Shown here: piece by piece, positions 1-6,566 of the stretch
Position numbering within the stretch: position 1 is the first letter of the stretch
How the letters are laid out: each line of letters begins with the position of its first letter
Source of the DNA: Acidobacteriota bacterium
GTDB taxonomy: Bacteria > Acidobacteriota > UBA890
NCBI GenBank assembly: GCA_002722645.1
Contig: PBML01000059.1
Location: forward strand, 7,093-14,171
Direction: 5' to 3'
DNA length: 7,079 nucleotides
Notes under the pieces: generated by a model
What the model saw: only the letters and a program-made list of their open reading frames with translations
Told to the model about the DNA's origin: nothing
The model's database searches: none
Translations under genes and position numbers: made by a program

Positions 1-13
1 TTAAAGCAAAAAG

Positions 14-877
14 CTAGGCGGATTTTCGCTCTTCACCCCAGGGGTCGGCAACGTGGACGTCCCATACCAGATGAAGCTTCTCCATCAAGCGAATCGTGTA
101 CCACGTCATGTCGATTTCCCACCAGCGCAATCCGTGGCGTGCCGATCGAGAAAAAGCATGATGATTGTTGTGCCAGCCTTCACCAAACGCGAGTAGGGCA
201 ACCCACCAGTTGTTGGTTGAGAATTCTCGTGTGTCGAAGGTCCGGTATCCCCACGTATGGCCCGCCGAATTCACAAACCACGTAGCATGGTATGAGAAAA
301 CTGTCCGTACAAAAATACCCCAAACAAGCCAGGGCATCCCTCCAATCGCATACAAGACAGCAGCGAGGCCGACTAGCGGGGCCCAATAGTAGCGGTCAAG
401 CCAGCGATGCACTGGGTCACGCTGCATCTCCTTGGCAAGATCTCGGGGCTCGCGACCGAAGGGGTCCGAGGTTACACACCACAGCATATGAGACCAATCA
501 AAGCCATGCTTCGGTGAATGCGGGTCACCTTCTCTGTCGGAATCACGATGATGCATACGATGAGTTCCGACCCAGTGTATGGGGCTCCCCTGGAGACTCA
601 TCGTGCCAAGCACCGTTATGGCGTATTCGAGCGGCTTGAAAGTCTGGAAACCTCTATGTGTCAAAAGCCGGTGGAATCCCAGGCAAATACCGATTCCACC
701 AGTAAGCCACCAGAGAAATACGGCCATACTAAATGCACCCCACGTGAAATAGAAAGGTGCCAACAAACAACCAACATGGAGTCCGGCCAGCCCTAGAAAG
801 ATCGGCCAATTAATGTTGTCCCAACGGACGCGGTGCAGCTCGTCTCTTTCTATGGTCTGACGTTTCTTTTGGGACAT
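14..877 (-). CDS. Membrane fatty-acid (acyl-CoA/acyl-lipid delta-9 type) desaturase
   Basis: A 287-residue integral-membrane di-iron desaturase that would insert a cis double bond in a saturated acyl chain, using oxygen and an electron donor, to adjust membrane fluidity. All three histidine boxes are visible: HRLLTH at 69-74, HRMHH at 106-110 and HNNHH at 236-240. The extra iron-ligand region NSAGH lies at 203-207. Hydrophobic segments lie at about 24-45, 47-67 and 163-200, in the usual arrangement around box I and between boxes II and III. The GDPHSP and NNWW-ALL-FGEGWHNNHH stretches are typical of the DesC/stearoyl-CoA desaturase family, and the length is normal for bacterial members. The ATG at 877 is preceded by GAGGG four bases upstream, which supports this start. 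It is transcribed away from acnA. Regiospecificity (delta-9 is usual) and whether the substrate is acyl-CoA or lipid-bound cannot be read from sequence. No dedicated ferredoxin or reductase gene is adjacent. Confidence 0.93.
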   Translation of the reverse strand: MSQKKRQTIERDELHRVRWDNINWPIFLGLAGLHVGCLLAPFYFTWGAFSMAVFLWWLTGGIGICLGFHRLLTHRGFQTFKPLEYAITVLGTMSLQGSPIHWVGTHRMHHRDSDREGDPHSPKHGFDWSHMLWCVTSDPFGREPRDLAKEMQRDPVHRWLDRYYWAPLVGLAAVLYAIGGMPWLVWGIFVRTVFSYHATWFVNSAGHTWGYRTFDTREFSTNNWWVALLAFGEGWHNNHHAFSRSARHGLRWWEIDMTWYTIRLMEKLHLVWDVHVADPWGEERKSA

Positions 878-908
878 GGAGCCCTCAGACGCTTACGGTT
901 CGACTGGC

Positions 909-914
909 ATTATA
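909..914 (-). promoter_or_regulatory. Candidate -10 box of the desaturase promoter
   Basis: The minus strand reads TATAAT, a perfect sigma-70 -10 hexamer, 31 bases upstream of the desaturase ATG. It would place transcription initiation near 902 and give a leader of about 25 bases containing the GAGGG ribosome binding site at 882-886. No good -35 hexamer sits 16-18 bases upstream (that position reads GCCGGC), and there is no TGn extension. The site therefore either depends on an activator or is a chance match. I see no convincing operator dyad in the gap. Confidence 0.35.
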
Positions 915-1107
915 AGTCATCCGTTAATCACGCCGGCGTAAACCCGCGGAACTGTTCGAGTACCGGCAAGTTTAGACGCAGTCGCGTATATCGCCAAGCC
1001 GCTCAGTGGCGCCCCTCTTTAAACCCGACTTCATGCAGAAGAACCCTACAGACGCTAAAATCGATCTGTTTCCATGCACCTTGCGCGACGCGTCTCTGGA
1101 TGAAGAT

Positions 1108-3822
1108 ATGGATTATCGAAACAACGCCCGAACCACACTTTCGACTCCCCTTGGTAAAAGGACTATCTACAGCCTTGAAGCCGTGAAAGAGCTCGGTTCA
1201 TTGGATGCCCTTCCCTACACCATAAAGATTCTTCTTGAGTCGTGCCTTCGGACTCAGGATGAACACGTCGTTACCGCCGGGCATATCGAAGCTCTCGCTA
1301 CCTACGAAGCGCAAAATGTCCCCAAAACGGAAATCCCCTTCATCCCTGGGCGCGTTGTGCTACAGGACTTCACCGGCGTACCCGCAGTTGTTGACCTCGC
1401 GGCGATGCGATCGGCAATGCAGCGAATGGGTGGGGATCCAGCAAAGGTCAACCCATTGGTCCCCTGCGATCTGGTCATTGACCATTCGGTCCAGGTAGAC
1501 GCGTATAACAGCAAAATGGCGTTGGCAATCAACAGCAAGAAGGAATTCGAACGGAATCAGGAACGCTATGAATTCCTGAAATGGGGACAAAGTGCATTTG
1601 ATAACTTTCGCGTGGTGCCACCGGCAACTGGGATCGTCCATCAAGTAAACCTTGAGTACCTGGGGCGAGTGGTCTGGGACCAAGAAGGCGTCTTGTATCC
1701 CGATTCCCTGGTTGGAACAGACTCACACACCACAATGATTAACGGACTCGGTATTCTTGGGTGGGGAGTTGGGGGTATCGAAGCCGAAGCAGTAATGCTT
1801 GGCCAGCCGGTTTACATGCTCATCCCGGAAGTGGTTGGTTTCCGTCTAACTGGCCAACTCCCTGGTGGCGCCACAGCAACGGACCTGGTGTTACGTGTCA
1901 CCGAGATGCTCCGTAACCTCGGCGTAGTCGGGAAATTCGTTGAATTTTTTGGGCCTGGACTGGAAACCATGCCGGTAGCTAATCGTGCAACGATCGCGAA
2001 CATGGCCCCCGAATACGGTGCCACCTGTGGCTTCTTTCCAGTTGACCAAATGACCCTAGACTATCTTCGCAATACCGGGCGCGACGACGAGCTTTCTGAG
2101 GCTGTTGAGCAATATTGCATTGCTCAGGGTCTATGGCGAGACGACACTCGCGAGGTGCAATATACCGACACTCTTGAACTTGACATGGCTGGAGTTGAGC
2201 CATCACTTGCGGGACCGAAACGTCCGCAAGACCGTATTGCCTTGTCGGGGATGCAGAAACAATGGCACCACGACCTGGATACGACCTTCACTCGCAGTGA
2301 GCTCCCTGTAGAGCGGGGAACCCAGATTGCCGATAAAGCAACATCTCTCGCGGTAAAGGAAGCCGGGCCCGTTGTGACGTACGATGGGGAGGAATTTCAC
2401 CTGAGCGATGGTGCTGTTGTTATCGCAGCAATCACGAGTTGCACGAACACTTCAAACCCGAGCGTCATGGCTGCTGCCGGTCTTGTCGCCCGCAACGCCC
2501 GCAGCCGCGGCCTACGGCGCAAACCATGGGTAAAGACATCACTGGCACCGGGTTCCAAAGTGGTCACCGACTACCTCGACAAAGCAGGGCTCACTGAAGA
2601 CCTTGAGGCATTGGGTTTCTATCTCGTCGGCTACGGTTGCACGACCTGCATAGGCAACTCAGGGCCACTCCCCGCAGAAATTCAGGATGCGATCCGCAGT
2701 CATGACCTAGTCGTCGCCTCCGTCCTGTCCGGTAACCGCAACTTTGAGGGTCGTATCCATTCCGACGTCAAAGCAAATTACCTAGCGTCACCGCCCCTCG
2801 TCGTTGCCTACGCTCTTGCCGGGACGGTCGACATTAATCTAACTACCGACCCGATTGGACAGGACCGTACCGGAAATGATGTATACCTCGGTGACATGTG
2901 GCCACAACAGGAAGAAATTCAAGAGTTACTTGCCAACGCGGTCCACCGAGACCAGTTCGAAAAGGAATACGCGGAGGTGTTCACTGGCGGCTCGGACGAT
3001 TGGAAAGCAATCGAAACCACCGGCGGCGCTATTTATGATTGGAAGGACGACAGCACCTACATTCAGGAGCCCGATTTCTTCCTCGACATCCCCCCCCAGC
3101 CCACACCGATCCTCCCCATTGAGAACGCCCGCTGCCTTATCAAGGTTGGCGACTCTGTTACTACCGACCACATCAGTCCTGCCGGGGCGATTGGAGCAGA
3201 TACTCCCGCAGGGGAATATCTGCTCTCGCGTGCGGTCCAGCCAGAGAATTTCAATAGCTACGGATCACGTCGTGGCAATCATCACGTAATGACCCGAGGC
3301 ACCTTCGCGAACGTTCGGGTCCGTAATCAATTAGCCCCGGGAACAGAGGGCGGCTGGACAATGGATCTCCTCGATGGCGAGATCAAGTCAATCTACGAAG
3401 CCAGCCTGGCCTATCGCGCAGCCGATGTCCCATTAATTGTTCTTGCGGGAACTGACTACGGCATGGGCTCTTCCCGTGATTGGGCAGCCAAAGGCACGTT
3501 TCTACTTGGCGTCCGCGCTGTGATTGCCAAGTCGTTTGAGCGTATCCACAGAAGCAATTTGCTCGGCATGGGTATTTTGCCGCTGGCTTTTTCTTCGGGA
3601 GAAGACTCCGGCACTCTAGGCCTCAGTGGCACTGAGGTGTTCAATATTCACGTCTCTCGAGACCTTCAACCGCGGCAAGACATCATGGTTAGCGCCCACC
3701 ATCAGGACGGGCGCGAAGTGACGTTCACAACAATCTGCCGTGCTGACAGCCCCGTCGAAGTCGACTACTACCGCAATGGTGGAATCTTACATACCGTCTT
3801 ACGCCGCATGGCAGGGGCATAA
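1108..3822 (+). CDS. acnA: Aconitate hydratase A (4Fe-4S aconitase)
   Basis: Cytoplasmic TCA-cycle enzyme interconverting citrate and isocitrate through cis-aconitate. From the ATG at 1108 the product is 904 residues, close to the roughly 890 of E. coli AcnA, with near-continuous similarity from the N-terminal LPYTIKILLES region to the C-terminal GGILHTVLRRM. The iron-sulphur ligands are Cys445 (in SCTNTSNPS) and Cys511 and Cys514 (in GCTTCIGNSG). Active-site signatures include VGTDSHTTM from 202, NRNFEGRIH from 543, DSVTTDHISPAG, and GSSRDWAAKG from 787 in the swivelling C-terminal domain (Ser788, Ser789, Arg790). The frame stays open upstream to a GTG at 1006 and an ATG at 1033, but those add 34 or 25 residues absent from AcnA relatives and lack a ribosome binding site. 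ATG 1108 has GGATGA four bases upstream. A weak -10-like TAAAAT lies at 1056-1061. It is the first gene of a plus-strand run, with the GGQ-protein gene 23 bases behind its stop. Identity is secure; only the start is open. Confidence 0.96.
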   Translation: MDYRNNARTTLSTPLGKRTIYSLEAVKELGSLDALPYTIKILLESCLRTQDEHVVTAGHIEALATYEAQNVPKTEIPFIPGRVVLQDFTGVPAVVDLAAMRSAMQRMGGDPAKVNPLVPCDLVIDHSVQVDAYNSKMALAINSKKEFERNQERYEFLKWGQSAFDNFRVVPPATGIVHQVNLEYLGRVVWDQEGVLYPDSLVGTDSHTTMINGLGILGWGVGGIEAEAVMLGQPVYMLIPEVVGFRLTGQLPGGATATDLVLRVTEMLRNLGVVGKFVEFFGPGLETMPVANRATIANMAPEYGATCGFFPVDQMTLDYLRNTGRDDELSEAVEQYCIAQGLWRDDTREVQYTDTLELDMAGVEPSLAGPKRPQDRIALSGMQKQWHHDLDTTFTRSELPVERGTQIADKATSLAVKEAGPVVTYDGEEFHLSDGAVVIAAITSCTNTSNPSVMAAAGLVARNARSRGLRRKPWVKTSLAPGSKVVTDYLDKAGLTEDLEALGFYLVGYGCTTCIGNSGPLPAEIQDAIRSHDLVVASVLSGNRNFEGRIHSDVKANYLASPPLVVAYALAGTVDINLTTDPIGQDRTGNDVYLGDMWPQQEEIQELLANAVHRDQFEKEYAEVFTGGSDDWKAIETTGGAIYDWKDDSTYIQEPDFFLDIPPQPTPILPIENARCLIKVGDSVTTDHISPAGAIGADTPAGEYLLSRAVQPENFNSYGSRRGNHHVMTRGTFANVRVRNQLAPGTEGGWTMDLLDGEIKSIYEASLAYRAADVPLIVLAGTDYGMGSSRDWAAKGTFLLGVRAVIAKSFERIHRSNLLGMGILPLAFSSGEDSGTLGLSGTEVFNIHVSRDLQPRQDIMVSAHHQDGREVTFTTICRADSPVEVDYYRNGGILHTVLRRMAGA

Positions 3823-3845
3823 AGCAAAAGGACAAGGCAACCTCC

Positions 3846-4229
3846 ATGGACGGGAGTGAGAAGCCACCAAGTACCGATCTTGAAGCCCTCGCACGTGACT
3901 GCGATATCGAATTCACTCGCGCTGGCGGTCCCGGCGGACAGCACCGGAACAAGGCTGAAACCGCTGTGCGCATTACACATAGGCCAAGCGGCGTAACCGT
4001 TGTCGCTTCCGAACGCCGTTCGCAGGCACGAAACAAGATGGCCGCCCTTAAGAGGCTCGCTGACAAACTTGTAGCAATAGAACGAGAACGAGTGCTCTCC
4101 CGTCAACGAGAAAACCGACTGGCGACTCGGCCAACCAAGGGAGCTAATCAACGACGCCTTGAGAGCAAGCGTCACGTTGGCGAAAAAAAACGAGGTCGGG
4201 GGAAATTTCGATACCATAACGACGAATAG
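3846..4229 (+). CDS. Stand-alone GGQ-domain peptidyl-tRNA hydrolase, ArfB/YaeJ-like ribosome rescue factor
   Basis: A 127-residue basic protein made of a single RF-1-type catalytic domain. The motif GGPGGQHRNK runs from 27 to 36, with the catalytic Gly-Gly-Gln at 30-32. The downstream VRITHRPSGVTVVASERRSQARNK is the conserved continuation of the release-factor fold. The stop-codon-reading domains of RF1/RF2 (PxT or SPF elements) are absent. The C-terminal part, about 85-120, is rich in Arg and Lys, with RPTKGANQRRLESK matching the tail of E. coli ArfB, which enters the empty mRNA channel of stalled ribosomes. I infer codon-independent release of peptidyl-tRNA on non-stop ribosomes. The HRNK after GGQ (rather than HVNK) is shared with RF-H-like proteins, but those are longer and usually sit beside rtcB, which is not here. 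The gene lies 23 bases after acnA with an AAGG-containing leader, so it is probably cotranscribed. The tail codons include a run of eight A at 4183-4190. Confidence 0.82.
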   Translation: MDGSEKPPSTDLEALARDCDIEFTRAGGPGGQHRNKAETAVRITHRPSGVTVVASERRSQARNKMAALKRLADKLVAIERERVLSRQRENRLATRPTKGANQRRLESKRHVGEKKRGRGKFRYHNDE

Positions 4230-4326
4230 AGACTGCCATTATTGCCGCCCCTACAGAGCTGGCAGAGTATGCTAGTTCCATTACGGTTTCCGGTAACAGG
4301 CAGCACAATTATTCCCGGGAAAAACA

Positions 4327-5025
4327 ATGAGTCCCGAGACACTTCTGGAGAGAATGTGGGAAGAACGCGCCACAGCGATTCTCCGCACCCACAACCATGG
4401 TGTCGCGCGTGACGCAATGACGGCGGCGATCGACGGTGGCTTTCGGTTTATAGAATTCACCTTGCATTGCCCCCGCCCATTTGACCTGATCGAGTCATTC
4501 GCCAAGAAAGACGGCATAGTCGTAGGAGCCGGGACCGTCTTGCAGGCAGATGATGCCCGGCGAGCGATTGAGTCCGGTGCGAGCTTTATTGTTTCTCCAG
4601 TTCTAGACGAAGATGTGGTTGGAACAACGTTGGAGCACGGCGCGGTAGCCATGCCGGGCGTCCGGACGCCAACAGAGATGGTGCAGGCCCACCGCATGGG
4701 CGCGGCAATGCAAAAACTTTTCCCAGCTCCAACTAACGGACCCGCTTACGTCAGAGCCACACTAGGACCCTTGCCATTCCTGCGCCTTGTCCCCACTTAC
4801 GGCGTAAACGCTGAGAATGTCGGAGAATACATCGCCTCTAATGTTTTCGCGGTTGGTTTTGTCTCCCCGGTCTTCCCAACAGACGTTCTTGCCGACCGAA
4901 ATTTCACTGAGGTGGAACGCCTCGCGCGCGAGGCGCTAGCAGCAACCAGGGCAGTTCAACGACCTGCGCAGCCACGCGGACATGATCCTTTTGCGTGCAC
5001 ACCCAGTGACACACCCCTTGCGTAA
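4327..5025 (+). CDS. KDPG/KHG aldolase family protein (class I, Eda-like) with altered binding residues
   Basis: A 232-residue TIM-barrel class I aldolase of the 2-keto-3-deoxy-6-phosphogluconate / 4-hydroxy-2-oxoglutarate aldolase family, which cleaves 2-keto-3-deoxy sugar acids to pyruvate and an aldehyde. Aligned by eye to E. coli Eda, it keeps the catalytic Glu43 (in FIEFTL), Thr70 (in VGAGTV), Ser90-Pro91 and the Schiff-base Lys130 (in MQKLFPAPTNG). The N-terminal TAILR (16-20) matches the family's first strand. Two positions differ. The arginine four residues after the glutamate is His47, and the phosphate-binding Thr-Gly-Gly is Thr157-Tyr158-Gly159, followed by GFVSP instead of GGSWL. 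The substrate may therefore not be KDPG. Residues beyond about 205 form a Pro/Arg-rich extension of some 28 residues not needed for the fold. The ATG has a weak GGGA at 4317-4320. No phosphogluconate dehydratase (edd) or sugar kinase is nearby. It is separated by 97 bases from the GGQ gene and overlaps the next gene by 44 bases. Confidence 0.82.
   Translation: MSPETLLERMWEERATAILRTHNHGVARDAMTAAIDGGFRFIEFTLHCPRPFDLIESFAKKDGIVVGAGTVLQADDARRAIESGASFIVSPVLDEDVVGTTLEHGAVAMPGVRTPTEMVQAHRMGAAMQKLFPAPTNGPAYVRATLGPLPFLRLVPTYGVNAENVGEYIASNVFAVGFVSPVFPTDVLADRNFTEVERLAREALAATRAVQRPAQPRGHDPFACTPSDTPLA
4918..4935. repeat. Perfect 18-base palindrome inside the aldolase gene
   Basis: The stretch CGCCTCGCGCGCGAGGCG equals its own reverse complement over all 18 bases, with no spacer. 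Pairing stops at the flanking A4917 and C4936. It encodes the RLAREA helix of the aldolase, so codon choice over Ala, Arg and Glu may explain it. As a long GC-only dyad near the gene's 3' end it could form a cruciform, or a hairpin once a few central bases open. Confidence 0.5.
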
Positions 5026-6268
5026 CTGGAATCTTGTAATAGCAAGCATCACGGTTGCTACAACTTTTCATATCGCTGGCCCCACGAATGCGGGCCAGAA
5101 CTCTACTGACTGGCCGCAGTTACTTGGCCCGCGTCGTGATGGCACCGCCGTCACAGCGATTAAACCTTGGGCAGCGGGTGGTCCTAATATTCGCTGGCGC
5201 CGAACGGTTGGCGAAGGGTTTGCTGGCCCCTCCGTCGTGGGCAAACGGCTCATTCTATTTCACCGCGTACGGGACCTAGAAGTCGTTGAGGCTCTCGAGG
5301 TATCAACCGGAGAGGCTCTTTGGTCAACCTCATACCCAACTACATACCGGGATGATTTTGGTTTTGACGAAGGGCCCAGGGCCACCCCAACCGTCATCAA
5401 CGACCATGTCTTCACCTACGGCGCAGAAGGCATCCTGCAAGCGCTAGATTTTGCCAGCGGCAAACGGCTGTGGAGCGTAGACACACATACTGAGTTTGGT
5501 GTCCGGAAAGGTTTCTTTGGCGCAGCTTGTTCCCCATTGGTTTACGACGGGAAAGTCATGGTTAACGTAGGCGGCCCTGCTGGCGCCGGCATCGTAGCTT
5601 TCGACAGCAATACCGGAGCGGTGCTGTGGAAGGCAACGGATCACGGGGCGAGCTACTCAGCACCTATCATTATGACCATCCGTGGGCAGCCAACGGCCCT
5701 CTTTTTTACTCGTGCCGGCCTCGTTGCCCTCGACCCGAAAGACGGGACGGTCATCGCCGAATTTCCCTGGCGGTCACGACTAGGTGCCTCAGTAAACGCC
5801 GCCACCCCCTTGGTAATCGATCAACGGGTCTTTATCTCTGCTAGCTACGGAACCGGCGCCGCGTTGTTGGATGTTCAAAGCTCCAGCTTCGTACCCATAT
5901 GGACCTCTGACGATGCTTTGACAAATCATTACGCAACAAGCGTCTATGCAAATGGCTACCTCTACGGATACCACGGCCGGCAAGAATATAGCCCAGCATT
6001 CCGTTCCGTAGATTCGGAAACTGGTTCGGTTGCTTGGACTGTGGATCGATTTGGTGGGGGGACCGTCATCCTTGCAGGTAATTCGCTCTTGATCCTGCGT
6101 GAACGCGGGGAGCTAGTCTTGGCCGATGCAACCCCGGCAGCATTCCAACCGCTGGCGCGCGCTCAGATCCTTGAGGGTATTGTGCGTGCCTTCCCCGCAC
6201 TTGCTAACGGCACACTCTTCGCGCGCAACGAACGTGAATTGATAGCAGTGGAACTTTCGCGGCCTTGA
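4982..6268 (+). CDS. Secreted PQQ-like beta-propeller repeat protein
   Basis: A 428-residue protein with an N-terminal export signal: Arg5 and Arg14, a hydrophobic core at about 18-33, and a likely cleavage near PTNAG/Q (34-39). The mature part begins with DWPQLLGPRRDG (43-54), a typical opening of PQQ/quinoprotein-like propellers. Blade motifs of the A-D-x-x-x-G-x-x-x-W type recur: EALEVSTGEALWS from 103, QALDFASGKRLWS from 153, VAFDSNTGAVLWK from 205, VALDPKDGTVIAE from 248 and RSVDSETGSVAWT from 341. The C-terminal strands (379-425) are more divergent. This fits a periplasmic propeller of about seven blades. Relatives include BamB-like scaffolds and quinoprotein dehydrogenase-like proteins. 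No haem-binding CxxCH or disulphide CC motif is present, so redox activity is doubtful and I assign no function. Weak in-frame alternatives GTG 5006 and TTG 5018 would shorten the signal peptide's basic region and reduce the 44-base overlap with the aldolase gene. It ends 39 bases from the convergent zinc-ribbon gene, with no clear terminator between. Confidence 0.85.
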   Translation: MILLRAHPVTHPLRNWNLVIASITVATTFHIAGPTNAGQNSTDWPQLLGPRRDGTAVTAIKPWAAGGPNIRWRRTVGEGFAGPSVVGKRLILFHRVRDLEVVEALEVSTGEALWSTSYPTTYRDDFGFDEGPRATPTVINDHVFTYGAEGILQALDFASGKRLWSVDTHTEFGVRKGFFGAACSPLVYDGKVMVNVGGPAGAGIVAFDSNTGAVLWKATDHGASYSAPIIMTIRGQPTALFFTRAGLVALDPKDGTVIAEFPWRSRLGASVNAATPLVIDQRVFISASYGTGAALLDVQSSSFVPIWTSDDALTNHYATSVYANGYLYGYHGRQEYSPAFRSVDSETGSVAWTVDRFGGGTVILAGNSLLILRERGELVLADATPAAFQPLARAQILEGIVRAFPALANGTLFARNERELIAVELSRP

Positions 6269-6307
6269 AGCCAGCCCTCAATCCAATTGCCGGATCCCTG
6301 CACTGCG

Positions 6308-6553
6308 TCAATCGTCGTGATTTAATTCGTACTCACGTTGTGCCGCCATCTGTTCCTTGCCTTGCGCCACGTCTCTCTTCTTCGCAGCCCGCATAGCGAG
6401 GCTGTGCGTGCCTGATGATTTAATTGCGTTCAATGACAACTGCCGCTCAATGTTTTCACCCTCGCATGACGGGCAAGCCGCTGTCGTATCGTGACGAATC
6501 AGCAATTCGAATTCATTGTCACAACCCTTGCAGATGTATTCATAAATTGGCAT
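6308..6553 (-). CDS. FmdB-family zinc-ribbon regulatory-type protein
   Basis: An 81-residue protein starting MPIYEYICKGC, the hallmark of the FmdB/CxxC-CxxC-SSSS putative regulatory family. Zinc ligands are Cys8 and Cys11, paired with Cys27 and Cys30 (CPSC). The C-terminal half (about 45-81) is charged, Ala- and Gln-rich and probably helical. FmdB was named from the formamidase/amidase gene neighbourhood of Methylophilus, but most members have no proven function; a role in regulation or protein contact is only a family-level guess. The frame is open upstream to 6754, but that extension runs through gloA in another frame and lacks similarity, so the ATG at 6553 is the start. A purine-rich GAGAAGAAG leader lies just upstream of it. 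It follows gloA on the same strand after 13 bases, so the two are almost certainly one transcription unit. Confidence 0.88.
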   Translation of the reverse strand: MPIYEYICKGCDNEFELLIRHDTTAACPSCEGENIERQLSLNAIKSSGTHSLAMRAAKKRDVAQGKEQMAAQREYELNHDD

Positions 6554-6566
6554 CGATCTTCTTCTC

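Noticed and set aside
292..796. Plus-strand open frames opposite the desaturase
   Set aside because: They are antisense shadows without recognisable domains, while the desaturase frame carries all catalytic motifs.
1006..1107. Longer acnA product from GTG 1006 or ATG 1033
   Set aside because: There is no ribosome binding site and no counterpart in AcnA proteins; ATG 1108 gives the expected length and N-terminus.
2855..3289. Long alternative-frame open stretch inside acnA
   Set aside because: Its translation is low-complexity (Ser/Thr/Arg-rich) with no motif and lies wholly inside the well-conserved aconitase frame.
4230..4326. Terminator or promoter between the rescue-factor and aldolase genes
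   Set aside because: There is an imperfect dyad TTACGG/CCGGTAA at 4281-4296 and a TATGCT at 4268-4273, but there is no T-tract and no -35 at proper spacing. It is too weak to annotate.
6269..6307. Bidirectional terminator between the convergent propeller and zinc-ribbon genes
   Set aside because: No strong GC stem followed by a T-run is visible in the 39 bases.
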